DNA of 64,000 nucleotides, taken from assembly GCA_036362985.1 (NCBI GenBank), contig JAYGXS010000001.1, positions 53,120,618 to 53,184,617 of the forward strand. Reading direction: 5' to 3'. The translations under genes were made by a program, and so were the position numbers. Shown one piece after another: positions 1-11,789 of the stretch. The first letter of the stretch is position 1; every line of letters starts with the position of its first letter. The stretch is from Ligula intestinalis (taxonomy: Eukaryota > Platyhelminthes > Cestoda > Diphyllobothriidea > Diphyllobothriidae). The notes below the pieces were generated by a model. It was given only the letters and a program-made list of their open reading frames with translations. It was not told where the DNA came from and searched no databases.

Positions 1-2865
1 ACCATTTTGATTGCTGTCATGTCATCTGTCTCTTTCTGACACGCTACGCCTTTATTTAATTTTTACGGGTTTTCGGTAAATATGGTTGTCTTATCGAGTC
101 ATACGGTAGGTTTTTAAGTATGACTGCGCTATAATGCGCGTTCCGTTAAGAACTATGCCATTTAGAACTGAGTGCAACTATAAGACTTTAAAGAGATGGC
201 AGACGCAATACGGTCATGCATCACTGCGTAACCGTTTCCGTCGTGATGGTTAGCGCGCAATCATCCGTGATCAAGAGATCACGAAAACTGCCTGTTGAGA
301 CCAAGTTTGATGTTTGCATGTTCAGCAGTTCTCCGCCAGTTCTGCTGTTTTTGCTCTTTCCCACCACTCATCTCGGCATGAAGAACGAAATGTGAGTAGA
401 AAGTTTGGGAGCGAATGCGAAATCCTGCTGCTTTCCGGCTCTAAACACGTACGCTTCAAAGACAACCCCCATGTCCGTGCGGAGGACCATTTCGTCGTCG
501 TGAGCTTGCTAAACCTTCTGTTTAAAGCACTCACCGCCATTGAATTTTAGCGGAATTTCCTGAAGATTATTTAAGGATACTGTAAAGAACGCTTTGTGTT
601 GCAATTATGAAGTTACCTTGAAGGATGCTCCTCAATTGTTATCCTTTCTTTTTTACTTGACGTTAAGTGTAGGTGATAATAACGGTGCCGCGGTTATTTT
701 GAAGGTCACTTCAGATTTTGGAAAGACGTCTTAATTCTGACTGTGCATGTTCGAGCGTTGGATTAGGACTTGCAAGAAATATTCGACTGAGGCTTCCATT
801 ATGACTATAACAAAATTGTCGGTTGTCCTTTGGGTTGGTTTAGGCAGTGTAGTTTGAAGTCTATGAAATCCTGCGGATTTTAAGCTTGCAAACACATCAT
901 CTTGGATGACAATGTAAGCAAAATTAACCAGCGCAAAGCTGTGATATTTGCACGGCCTAGCAAGCAGTGGTTTAGAACTTTGATGTTCCCCGCTTAAAGC
1001 GATTAACTGATTGTTCCAACAAAATCGTGTATAACCGATTTACATCTTCCAAGCTCTGATTTTTCAAAATAAAAGCGCTTCATTTTCAGTAATACATTTA
1101 TAAATATGTTTATTATGCCAATTTACAGTTGTGCTCCTGATTTTTATCATTATTATGATAACCATCGTGCAAGGCTTTTAATACAGTCATCCGTTAAATT
1201 TAGATTCGGGGCAAATATTGCTGCAGTTAAGAACTAAGTCTAGTTGAACTTACCCAATAAGGAATGTTCATAAAAGCGGAAGAAACAGGCTGACTCCGAT
1301 TCATCTGATCGTTCACCGAGTCTTGAGAGAAGAAGCATCCAAGTAGGCAAATAGTGGTGTGACCACTTCATATCGAAACTCTGAAACCACCAAAATACAA
1401 TTTGTCGAATTCTATATCGAATACTGGCAAACAATGCAATGGAGCGTATATTTTGCCGTTTAAAAAGAAATCCCGAAATTATTAGATATTTTAGAACATT
1501 TGAATAATTCAGTTTGCTTAAATGTGCGCAAAGCGTTGGCTGAACTAAAAACTTTGCTTGTTGTGGTTAATTGAAATTCCGAAATTTTTGGTTTCTGTCA
1601 TTAAATATAGCCGGAATAGAACAAAGGATATTAATCTGAGACCTCTTGTAAGCTGCATCATATATTTATATTTGCATTAGAGAAATATTTGCTAAAGCTC
1701 AGTTTGACCAACCAACCATTTTAAAGTGGTTGATAACCAAAAATTTTAAAAGCAGAGTCTAAGGAATTTGAGTGATGAACCTGAACGGAGCAAAGAAAAA
1801 CAAAAGGTTTTTCTACAAAATGACCTTCCTACAGCTGGACTGATAAGAGCATTTGTGGTTTAACATTCATTCAGATTCCAAAATGTATTAACGATACGCC
1901 CAGAGGAGAAAACAGCCTTTTAAGTTTCAGGAACGACTTGTAAAATAGAAAATGTATGCTTTGTTGGAAGACAACCACAAATATAAACCGGGGTCGAAAA
2001 CTATAAGTTAACACAATTTTACAGATAGTTCCCAGAAGTGGAAAACCTTTGGTCAACTCCACTTGTAATACGTGGGGTGAATCATTACGTATACTAACAT
2101 TAACGGGAACAGTCCAGCCAATCAAAAATTGGTACGAATTCATCAAGCGATGCCAACATTTATAATGAAAAATCTCATGCAAATAAAATCAAGAACAAAA
2201 TCAATGGAGTTGATATTCTTTTGGTTATAAATATTAATTTGCGGCTAGGTGTGCTAATACAGTTTCCACGGATCACAAGGTCGTTTGGGCTACATTCTAG
2301 GTTTTCGATGAGAGCTAACTCTGGAATGTGTATGGTTGGAATCAGAAGTGACAGTTTTAAGATCAAGGGTGTGGGTAGGATTAACGTCGGGGCACGGAAA
2401 CAGTTAGGTTCCCAGAGTTTCCTGTTTGTCCTCTCGAGTAAGATGGGGTTCCATATTTATCTTTGCTTGCAAGAGTACTTATGATAGCTTTAAATCCAAT
2501 GATTAAACACGCTGTTAATAGTTTCAATACAAACCAGTGAATACGTAAACGTACATATACAAAGCTACCAGCAGAAAACAATGTGAAAGCGTATCGGCGT
2601 ACACATATTTCCACAATCAATACACTACACAATAGGAAAACCAGTAATCTGTTTCAGCATATGATAAATGTTTTAAAATGTGTCATTAGAACTAACGCGC
2701 TTTTGATTTCCTTCAGTGTTCAAAATGCAAGACTTTCGAGCTTTTCTTGTGATTTTATGGACAATAATGTCATCAAAGAAAGGTCGGGTGAGTACAGGCT
2801 GACCGGTCTGTTTGTTGTCCAAGAAACAAAAGGAATGAAGAAGTGGATTTATTAAGTTGGTTTGG
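1..2865. other. Anonymous sequence, no gene recognised
   Basis: Mostly AT-rich DNA with only short open frames. The stretch at about 310-550 is less AT-rich and open on both strands: a plus frame of 78 aa and an overlapping minus frame of 72 aa. I recognise neither product, and no clear splice pair frames them. Nothing else here resembles a known family, RNA gene or repeat found elsewhere in the window. Confidence 0.5.
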
Positions 2866-2880
2866 CAGATTTGCTTAATT

Positions 2881-2934
2881 TGAGTTGACCCAAGTGTGAA
2901 AAACCCTAGGCATTTGGCGGGATTTGAACCCGTG
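2881..2934 (-). repeat. tRNA-derived SINE, family B, copy 1 (cut by the gap)
   Basis: Read on the minus strand this holds the T-arm of a tRNA-like sequence (B-box GGTTCAAATCCC type, stem GCGGG/CCCGC with some changes) followed by the family tail, which ends in a TTGGGTCAACTCA-like string. The 5' part (D-arm) reappears on the far side of the gap at 3335-3346. The same body and tail recur at 3366-3464 and 16185-16285, which shows a dispersed element and not a tRNA gene. Confidence 0.8.
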
Positions 2935-3334
2935 NNNNNNNNNNNNNNNNNNNNNNNNNNNNNNNNNNNNNNNNNNNNNNNNNNNNNNNNNNNNNNNNNN
3001 NNNNNNNNNNNNNNNNNNNNNNNNNNNNNNNNNNNNNNNNNNNNNNNNNNNNNNNNNNNNNNNNNNNNNNNNNNNNNNNNNNNNNNNNNNNNNNNNNNNN
3101 NNNNNNNNNNNNNNNNNNNNNNNNNNNNNNNNNNNNNNNNNNNNNNNNNNNNNNNNNNNNNNNNNNNNNNNNNNNNNNNNNNNNNNNNNNNNNNNNNNNN
3201 NNNNNNNNNNNNNNNNNNNNNNNNNNNNNNNNNNNNNNNNNNNNNNNNNNNNNNNNNNNNNNNNNNNNNNNNNNNNNNNNNNNNNNNNNNNNNNNNNNNN
3301 NNNNNNNNNNNNNNNNNNNNNNNNNNNNNNNNNN
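2935..3334. other. Assembly gap (400 N)
   Basis: A run of exactly 400 undetermined bases. It falls inside the minus-strand SINE-B copy, between its T-arm and D-arm, and that copy sits head-to-head with a plus-strand copy. Comparison with the intact plus copy predicts only about 31 missing bases, so the stated gap size may be nominal. Confidence 0.99.
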
Positions 3335-3346
3335 CTCTACCGCTAA
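3335..3346 (-). repeat. SINE-B copy 1, D-arm remnant after the gap
   Basis: The first bases after the gap, reversed, read TTAGCGGTAGAG, the A-box/D-arm of the SINE-B copy whose T-arm lies before the gap. Confidence 0.7.
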
Positions 3347-3365
3347 AATACAAACGCTCTTTGTA

Positions 3366-3464
3366 ACTTAGCGGTAGAGCATTAGCCTCCGACAAAGGCT
3401 TTTTCTGATGCACGGGTTCAAATCCCGCCAAATGCCTAGAGTTTTTTACACTTGGGTTAACTCA
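3366..3464 (+). repeat. tRNA-derived SINE, family B, copy 2
   Basis: Contains a D-arm (TAGCGGTAGAGC), an anticodon-like arm with a perfect 4-bp stem GCCT/AGGC and a 7-nt loop CCGACAA, and a T-arm with B-box GGTTCAAATCCC. Position 33 of the loop is C instead of the invariant U, and there is no proper acceptor stem, so this is a tRNA-derived element and not a working tRNA. It runs into the family tail ending TTGGGTTAACTCA. It lies head-to-head with copy 1 across the gap. Confidence 0.85.
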
Positions 3465-3479
3465 AAGTGGATTTAATCA

Positions 3480-6400
3480 ATAACATGCCAACTACTGTGT
3501 AACCAGATAATTTTACTTATGCGATGCCGGAATTCTAGAAATTTCTGGCATTTGAAAAAAAACAATGCAGTCTTCATAATTGGCACTGATTTTAGTAATC
3601 CTTTTAGAAAATAAACCATGTGGCTTATTGACTGCAAAACTCTCAATCATGAGGCCGCTGTAGCAATTTCACACTTAAGTAGTGAGTGGTTAGTAAATTT
3701 GTTTTATGCCAGCGGAATTCTGGGTCCTATTACTGTACTTTTCACAACATGAACCAATGCATCGAAAAAAAATATTTCGAAAATATAGATATGAACCAAA
3801 AGTGGTCTAACTTCATTGAAAAGTTTTCTTAAATACGTTTCAATTATGAAAACTAGTTCCCAGGAATATGTCACTGATAATGTCCTTTGCTGGTGTATCT
3901 TTTATACCGAATGTGTTACAGTTTCTGTTGTAGATGATAAAACTAACTTTTTCTGTTATAATATAATGGATTTGTACATAAATTTGAAAACCGAAATGTG
4001 TGCTCTTTGACTACCAGAAAAAAAGGACCGTTTAAATACCAATATATTTACAACCGCTATCTCCGTGCCTATTCCGTTCCTGAATCATGCATTTGCAGCA
4101 TCTAAACCAAACAAACGATTTGCTACAATGCACCAAATATAATAAAAGCTGATGACTTCTGTTTATTTGGCAGTAACATGTGCAGTACCAGCATATTCCT
4201 GGACACGTAGCAGCGTTTGGAAACGCAAGGTTAAATTTCGGCGTCAGTAATACTATTTTGAGTATAAAACCAACGTCTACATTTTTTTAAGTAACAGGAA
4301 TGCGTTATTTGATAAAAGAACAGTTTTATCACACACAGCCTTGACTTAATTGCGTGAACAGAAGTTTAATTCCCAACGTCTGCAGAAAAAACTGATATCC
4401 GAAAAATATAGCCGAGTTGGCGTCAATAAGTTTGCATGCAAACCTACAAAAAAATGTATCGCAGCTCTTATGCTTTTAAATTTAGACAATGAAAACCCTA
4501 TTGCTGGAAACCTAGCTGCATTTGCTTCATCAGTGTCGATTGTTCGGTCTAAGCCTGAGCAGGGTAATTAGTCACGCGGAAAGCATGCCTCCGAACAGCA
4601 ATTTCAGTACCAATTCTGATGATCCCTTTAAGAGCTAAGCGGCGTAGGCGCTGGATTAACACGCATGCCAGGTTAAGAACCAACAACAGTTATCCAGACT
4701 AGGCACCTTCGCCGAAAACTAAGCATGTTGGAGTGATAGGACGCCCGGGCGCGAACTCAGAAATGGCCAGCCCCAATCTCTACATTAAATGGCTGACCCG
4801 CTTAGAATGATGACTGACGCCTGGAAAAAAAGGAGAGGGCGTGACGTCGGCACTCGTTGTATATTCTCCCCTGCCCTATCAAAATCTGAGCCGAAGCTAC
4901 ACTAACACAGTGCGCTAAAAACCGTGGCTTTGCAGGTTGCCAACTAACGGGATTAATTGGTACTCTGCGAACGGAGAGCCTAGCAACAATGACTGTTACT
5001 TAATGCGCCCTCTATGGCAATCTTCCTTTTTGTGATGAACCTGACCTAAAATTCCTGGTACAGGTATACGTTGCCTGCATAGGCGCGATGTTAGGGTAAG
5101 TCAGTCAAAACATAAAACTCGCCTGTTATCCTTCTGTCTATGCCCTACTACCAGCCAAATTAAGTAGGTGCAGGGAGAGAGTGCTAAATGAGATAAATGC
5201 GCTAAATTTTGAAAGCAATATCTCAAGGTATCAGGGTAGTAGGTAAGATGCAAGGCTGCTATCACTATAACTAATTCACACGAATATCGCCGGCCCGCGC
5301 CTGCCAAGCTGCCAGGCCCACGGTGAACATCATCTTTCACGAAAGTTGAAGTGCCGTTTAGCAAAATTGTTTTGTCAATCGTTAGAATGAACGAGACGAT
5401 GGCAATTGTGATTCAGTTTTCTTCAACAAAGCAGTTATTACACCAAATAAAATCATACGCAATTTGCTTACCGTAGAAGAGCAAATGCATTCTATAAATG
5501 CGTTATTGAATTACCTTATCATCACTTTTATGCCTTTTTAGCAAGCTACGCATTGGATGCCGTCAGAATCAACGGAGTAAAGTTCATCTAAGATTTGCAT
5601 TGCGATCGGCCAGTGGCACAATTAGCTTGATTCTTACAGTAAGATGAACGGTCATAGAGGCATCAACAAGAAATTACTGATCAACTGGATGCTGAGAAAC
5701 CAATAATACATGATAGGTAAGCAGAAGCGGACACAAAGCCCAATCTTTCAGAACAGAACATTTGTAATGTTAAATTTCCGTTAAGAAGGAGTAGACGCGA
5801 CTGCAGGACCATAAACACTGAATTGCAGTACTTAGAGTATGTAGTTTCCAGGCTACCACCTACTTATGAAGATTATTTGTTCCCCTTTCATCAAGGATAA
5901 TCGCTTTCAGGTGCCATACTTGGCTGATCATCGACCTTGGAGTCGTAATTTAGCTGAAAATTGATCCACCGTGCTGGTAGTTTGCTTTACGATGGTTTGG
6001 CCATCCGGCTCCCCGATCCTCCTGTTATAAAGTGTATTGGCATGCGTACCCATCAAAGGGGCTTTTTACATTGGCCAAGGTACTATCCACATTTTTCTCA
6101 TTTAATGATCTCTACGTTCACAAAATAAAATTTGATGAGCAAACGTCCCATTTCGCTTGATTCTCATCGGGTGGAACCATTTATATTGCTATTGCTATCG
6201 AAAGATACGGGCAAGTGGAAACAAATCCTGCTCTAGTTAGGGTGGCGCAATAGGAAAATTTAAATAACGGTAAGCATCTGTGGGCTATGTTGGGCTATGA
6301 TTTGTGGTCTTGAAGCTGGCGGCGGCTTGTACGGATGTATGTACGTATTTAAATTTTTTGTGACCTGACTGCAGCCACCCTTGTACTAAGCAACATACAC

Positions 6401-6920
6401 TATCCGAGTGATGCGTAGCACCTTGACTGAACGTTGTACATGAATTTGAAAGCTCCATCTAAAAGTAAAAATACCCGAGCATTATATGTATACACGTTAG
6501 GCACTAAAAGTGGAGAAAAAAAATGCATCCCCTAATGGAAGAAGGTGAGAAACTAAGATGGCTTCAGAGTATACACGAAGGCAGGCTACGACCGAAGATT
6601 CCTGAAACTCCAATTATCCTTCCATATTTCTCGATAAAATCCTGATCAAAGTCTTCTTACTTGGACCGACTTTCTTTCTGCCTGCTCCAGGAACCCTGTC
6701 ACGGTCTAATGCGGGAATTTCCTGAATCCACCTCATGATTCACAGGCACTTTCGAAAACCATGTCACTTAGCAGCTCTTATAAGTAGTTGAAAACTGATC
6801 AGAAAAATCCAGGCTGGTCTAGGCTGTCACACGCAGAGCAAAATATACTTGATCTTACAAAATAGAAACATCCTAATTCAGAGACCAAATGGTGAAACTG
6901 GCCATGGTTCAATGGAAACA
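3480..6920. other. Anonymous sequence, no gene recognised
   Basis: No recognisable coding domain. A less AT-rich patch at about 4600-5360 has an 87-aa minus-strand open frame (5101-5364) that I cannot assign; it may be an old dispersed repeat. The remainder is AT-rich with short random frames. Confidence 0.5.
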
Positions 6921-6970
6921 GTAGATAATTTTTATGGAAAGGCATCCTTTGGGAAAAAAGTAAGTTTATT

Positions 6971-7013
6971 GAGTAAATTTTCGACACTGGATCCCCAGTT
7001 CGTCGTCAGACTT
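6971..7013 (-). ncRNA. Hammerhead ribozyme-like core, left PLE1 copy
   Basis: On the minus strand: CTGACGA (7003-7009; position 7 of the core is free to vary), stem II ACTGG/CCAGT with loop GGAT, then GAAA, then stem III AATT, which is self-complementary and loopless, then the cleavage-site U and stem I AGT/ACT. It is followed by TCAATAAAC. It is identical in layout to the right copy at 9664-9709. Confidence 0.6.
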
Positions 7014-7186
7014 GAAAGAAATTTGCAAACAACATTAACCATTTCAAAGTGCTAAAACAGTTATATAGTCAGTCTGGTGTGGGTGTTAATTGGGAGTTAC
7101 AATTTGTGTCACATCGTGATGAACATGATTATCAGTCGCAATGCCGTAATGACTAATGGGCAACTGTAATTTGAGTTAGTTCGCGG

Positions 7187-7860
7187 TCAGTCCACGTTAT
7201 CCTGTGTGGACGCTAATTGCGGGTCATGTTGGTCCATGTTTGTCGGCTGCAGTCTTTTCCAACTTTCTTCGAGGTGTTTGTACACTCCGGCTAACCCAAT
7301 ACGCCGGTTGATGCATGAGTCATCGGAGTGCATGGCCTCAAGAAATTCTTGGCCTTTTTTGGAGGAGCAAACTCCAACGATGCGTATTTTGCCTCATGCA
7401 AAGTATTTCCTGTGTCAAGGCAATTCATAGCCTCTTCGGAAAAACGGTTATGGCTCTTCGCTGCCGATTGGTGCTCGCGGATGCGTGTAGAGACTGATCT
7501 TCCTGTTTGGCCACAATATACCTTATCACAAGCTTTACATGGGATTTCGTAGATGGCTTCTTTCTTATCAAGGTAGTCAACCCTATCCTGAGGGTGTACT
7601 AACTGAGTGCGTAAAGTAGCAATCGGTTTGTGCGCCACTTTTATTTGGTGTTTCCGCAAGTGTATTTTAACGAGTTCAGACACGTTCCTTATATAAGAAA
7701 GGACTCGCCATGTGTTCGTTTCATCGCTGTAAGGCGTTTCAATACCCTGACAATGGATGATATCTGTTTCTTGGTAGGGTCTGTTGGAAGAAGTTTAAAT
7801 GTTGAGCTACCTTTTAATAGTGAAAGCATCTTCTGCTTGTAGTCTGGTTTGTTCAAGATA
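7187..7860 (-). pseudogene. PLE1 left copy: GIY-YIG endonuclease with RT deleted
   Basis: Reading inward on the minus strand, it starts with LNKPDYKQKM-type residues, drops the whole RT, and resumes in the linker (SELVKIHLRKHQIKVAHKP) before the GIY-YIG domain. The nuclease core is well kept: YEIPCKACDKVYCGQTGR, then STRIREHQSAA. The CKAC pair matches the cysteine motif usual in PLE nucleases. A frameshift near 7400 puts the C-terminal part (CINRRIGLAGVYKH in the sister copy) out of frame. It can make no RT and must be inactive by itself. Confidence 0.85.
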
Positions 7861-9491
7861 CCAGACTACAAGCAGAAGATGCTTTCACTATTAAAAGATA
7901 GTTCAACCAAAAAACCCCTTCTAACAGAAACAGATATCATCCATTGACAGGGTACTGAAACGCCTTACTTCGACGAAACTTCTGTCAGGAGATACCGCAA
8001 AATGCCTGAAACAATCGGAGGCAAACATCGCGAGGATCTATGGATTACCCAAAGTTCACAAACCGGAAGTCCCTCTATGACTGATAATATCATTAATCGG
8101 TGCGCTTAACTATGAAATCTCTAAGTGTCTATTCCGACAACTTCATCCACTTACGAAAGATTGTGAGACTTCCATTCAGAACTCTACGGAGTTTCTACAG
8201 ACACTAAGGAGAATCACGGTCTCCGATGATGAAATAATGGTCTCCTTCGATGTCGTTTCCCTGTTCACTTCCATACCACTTGATGTAGTAAGGCTATGCA
8301 CAGAGGAAGCCCTGAAGAGCTATAAAACGAAGGCTCCTGCAACTGCCTTACTTGATCTTGTGGACCTCTGCCTCGAAAACTATTCTTCATTTGATCATCA
8401 GTATTATCAACAACTAAAAGGAGCTCCAATGGGATCACCCATATCTGGATTCCTTGCCAAAATAACCATGCAGAAGCTAAAATCAATGGCCCTGCCATCG
8501 ATTTACCCTAAGTTATGGGAACGCTATGCAGACGACACATTTGCTGTCGTTAAAAAGGACCATCTTGAAGCACTCCACAATACCATCAACTCAACCATTC
8601 TGGTCATTCAATTCACGTTTGAGAGGGAGGTTAACAGCAAACTCCCATTTCTGGATTTTCTCGTGCAGCGAAATGCTGACAGAACATTACAAACGTCCGT
8701 TTACCGCAAAGACACGTATGCGGAAGTTATTCTTAACTATAAGAGCAACAACCCCACCTCTCACAAAAGGAGTGCCGTCAACAGTCTGCTATGTCGAGTG
8801 AAGACACACTGTTCTGACGAAGAAACCTACCGAAGTGAGCTCAATTATCTGTTTGAATTGTTTTCCAGCAATGGTTACCCCAGAGAATTTCTGCGCCAAT
8901 GCATGAAACAACAACAATCCAAGAAAAAAGGAGCCAGATAGTTGCACTCAGGTGCCCAAAACAAACACATGGCGAGTCCTTCCTTATATAAGGAACGTAT
9001 CTGAACTCGTTGAAATACACTTGCGAAAGCACCAAATAAAAGCGGCGCACAAACCGATGGCGACTTTACGCACTCAGTTAATACACCCTCAGGATAGGTT
9101 TGACTACCTCGATAAGAAAGAAGCCGTCTAAGAAATATTATGTAAAGCTTGTGATAAGGTATATTGTCGCCAAACAGGAAGATCAGTCTCTACACGCATC
9201 CGCGAGCACCAATCGGCAGCGAAGAGCCTTAACCATTTTTCCGAAGAGGTTATGCATTGCCTTCATACAGGACATAATTTTGCATGGGACAAAACGCATC
9301 GTTGGAGTTTGCTCCTCCAAATAGGCCAAGAATTTTTTGAGGCCATGCACTCCGATGACTCATGCATCAACCGGCGTATTGGGTTAGCCGGAGTGTACAA
9401 ACACCTCGACGAAAGGTGGAAAAGACTGCAGCTGACAAACAAGGACCAACATGACCTGCAATTAGCGCCCACACCGGATAACGTGGACTGA
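7861..9491 (+). pseudogene. Penelope-like reverse transcriptase with GIY-YIG endonuclease, PLE1 right copy
   Basis: PLE polyproteins carry an RT and a C-terminal GIY-YIG nuclease and copy RNA at a nicked target. The N-terminal part (7861-8236) is broken by stops and a shift but reads IARIYGLPKVHKPEVPL and then SFDVVSLFTSIPLDV. The RT core is open from 8237: GAPMGSPISGFLA, then catalytic YADDTFAVV, then LPFLDFLV, then SHKRSAVNSLLCRVKTHC. A frameshift near 8938 leads to the linker, and a TAA at about 9127 interrupts the start of the GIY-YIG domain, after which CDKVYCRQTGRSVSTRIREH and CINRRIGLAGVYKHLDE are readable to a TGA at 9489-9491. Both YADD aspartates survive. The copy is 5'-truncated at the inverted junction. 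Confidence 0.92.
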
Positions 9492-9663
9492 CCGCGAACT
9501 AACTCAAATTACAGTTGCCCATTAGTCATTACGGCATTGCGACTGATAATCCTGTTCATCACGATGTGACACAAATTGTAACCCCCAATTAACACCAACA
9601 CCAGACTGACTATATAACTGTTTTAGCACTTTGAAATGTTTAATGTTGTTTGCAAATTTCTTT

Positions 9664-9709
9664 CAAGTCTGACGACGAACTGGGGATCCAGTGTCGAAAA
9701 TTTACTCAA
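9664..9709 (+). ncRNA. Hammerhead ribozyme core in PLE1 3' region
   Basis: CTGACGA at 9669-9675, stem II ACTGG/CCAGT (loop GGAT), GAAA at 9696-9699, then AATT as a self-complementary stem III, cleavage after U9703, and stem I AGT/ACT. All invariant core bases are present, although stem I is short. A TATA-like TATATAACTG lies about 55 nt upstream (9609-9618) and AATAAAC follows at 9708. The layout matches minimal hammerheads known from PLEs of other animals. Function is untested. Confidence 0.65.
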
Positions 9710-9765
9710 TAAACTTACTTTTTTCCCAAAGGATGCCTTTCCATGAAAATAAATTTCTTTGGATG

Positions 9766-10314
9766 CCTGCCTTTCGGTTTATACGAAAATTTAGATTATA
9801 TTCAAAAACGTGGCCTAGTCTGTCCCATCAGTAAACCTTCAATGACATATAAATGGAAAAGGTCGTGCTGGTAAGGCTGAAGCATAACTGAGTCAAGGTT
9901 TGAAGAGACATCGAGGGAACGGTTTCATGAACGAACATGACTTCGAGCATCTGGAACCTCAGAAGAAAATAGAATAGATGTGATTTCACAAATGTGGCGT
10001 TTATTAACCTGACGTTTTGGGGTCTGTCTCGAACCCATTATCAGAGGAAATTGCAGAAAACGGTTATAGGAGGCACAACTTGTGCAGTATTTATAGTACT
10101 CAGTAGCAGTTGGCAGTCCACTTGCTCATCACTTGGAGTCGTAGGTGATGCCGTTATTGCTTTTTGGTCCATACCCGTGTCGTTAATTGCCGATAATATA
10201 TCATCATTAGCAAAACGTAGCGTGACGATTACTCAACAGCTTAACTTGCTGTCGCCGAGACTGCTAATCACACGCACCTCGCTCTCCGCAGCTGGTAGTT
10301 TTGGTCAGACATCA
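9766..10314. other. Sequence between PLE remnants, nothing recognised
   Basis: No domain recognised. A plus frame at 9994-10383 (129 aa) overlaps the minus-strand PLE remnant and resembles no family that I know. Confidence 0.4.
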
Positions 10315-10600
10315 TCACTGGACAGAATAAAGAGCCGGGAATTCATTGCACTTATTAATCGACTGTGGATCAGAGAACCATAGCTTAAGCAGTTCAGGCC
10401 GTATGCGTTTTTCAGCCCTTGCGAGATGTGAATCGTCATCAAACTTGTGGCATGAGCTGTGACCTGAGAGTTGGTATCCTTCCTCCTCACTGTGAACGTC
10501 ATTCGCGTGCGGAGTAAGCACCTCGTTTTTCCGACGTCCCATAGCAGCAGGTTTTTCGTCCTTATTAGTTGGCACATGACAGTTGCTTCTGGCCATTGTA
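10315..10600 (-). pseudogene. PLE GIY-YIG endonuclease remnant (second lineage)
   Basis: Minus strand. One frame reads WDVGKTRCLLRTRM and then VRRKDTNSQVTAHAT, matching the middle of a PLE GIY-YIG domain (usual pattern: GQTGR, LRTR, HEH, LAVRR). A frameshift then gives HKFDDDSHLARAEKRIRP and LLKLWFSDPQSINKCNEF, the usual C-terminal end (EAW, S, SINRC, LP, Y). No RT lies next to it. The residues differ too much from PLE1 to be the same family. Confidence 0.75.
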
Positions 10601-11789
10601 CAAACCCAACTCTGAGCTGTGCTGGGAAGCGACTAACGGCCATTAAACACCATGTTTCAGCAATCAAATCAAATTTTTTTGTCCGGACGGCTTCACTGCT
10701 TCACTCACCTCAGCAGCCCGTCACCTGCCTACGTGCATGAACGCCGGTTGAACGTCTTTCTAAACGTCAGTAAATGTCATACCGGTTGGTCAGATCATAC
10801 ATGTTCACTGTGTCATGCGAGAGCTACTAACCTAACGGAAAAACATACTATCAGTTAGCGCCACATAACTAGAGCACTACCATTGCATTTGTTGGTGTCA
10901 TGAAAGACTTCCATTAGAACCAAATAGTAGTCATTTCAGTCTATTTGTCATCTTTTTTACAAATGTATCGGTCACGGAAAACGTAAATTTAATGGGACAT
11001 TTCATCATACCATTTGCTTGTATATAAGACTGACAGTAAATTCTCATTAACAATTGTTATTAAAATGAACCTAGAACGTGCAATTCCCTTTTTATAACAA
11101 TTTTTATCGGCAAATGAATAAGTAGGTCCCAGATGGTTCGTTTGCTCCCTTCTGTTATATATTTGTCTGGGCTATCTCGAAGCTCTCGAACTTAATGGCC
11201 AGGTGAACGGTCTTAGATACTGTGAGCCATACGCATTTGGTTATAAGAGCTTGCCCTGAACAGGCCAATATTTTAGGTCTAATGGATCTTAGAAGAAGAA
11301 TCTTGAGTAGATTGCTTAATGACAGCACTCGACGTTCCACCCATCCTAAGTGGGCATATTCCGGGTGATAGGCTAAACTTTGGAGTTAGTGAGAGAGCTA
11401 GAGATTTAAAAAGTGTTTTCGACAGAACCACTATCCTTTTGGGTTCATTAGTACAAACAAGACCGTAATGCTACGATGCAGACAGTCGGGAAGAACAGAT
11501 CCTTTCATCAAGTTGCTGTTTGAGTGAAATGTTTAGCCATTTTAAGCATCCCTCCAGCAGCTCACGAGTGTCTATTGTTCCCGACAGTTTTTATCACGTA
11601 GAGAGCGGCCGAATAAAAACATCCAATCCAGGCCAAATCTTTACGCTTTTTCTTTTGCTTGTGTCTTTGGGAATAAAAAGACTAGTCATGCAAGGGGGTT
11701 TTGTCCAAAAGAGTTAGATGGTTATTCAAAGCATGCTTCGAAAAGGGCCAAGTAAAAAGTGCGAATAACACCAAAACTATCAAGTCAGG
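10601..11789. other. Anonymous sequence
   Basis: No gene or shared repeat recognised; only short frames. Confidence 0.5.

Larger units (their letters stand above)
6925..9765. mobile_element. Penelope-like element PLE1: two copies head-to-head, inverted
   Basis: Two copies of one PLE face outward from a junction at 7860/7861. The left copy (minus) spans about 6925-7860 and the right (plus) 7861-9765. Both begin with the same DYKQKM-type coding start, share the GIY-YIG region, and share a ~270-bp 3' region that holds a hammerhead core. The left copy lacks about 1 kb including the whole RT domain: its sequence jumps from the equivalent of about 7979 to about 8961. Outer homology ends near GGAAAGGCATCCTTTGGG. 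Inverted copies are a known habit of PLEs; the internal deletion is particular to this locus. Confidence 0.9.

Noticed and set aside
3366..3437. Functional tRNA gene
   Set aside because: C at position 33, no proper acceptor stem, and the same body plus tail at three places mark it as a SINE.
8237..9491. Intact autonomous PLE
   Set aside because: At least one frameshift (about 8938) and one stop (about 9127), plus a truncated N-terminus.
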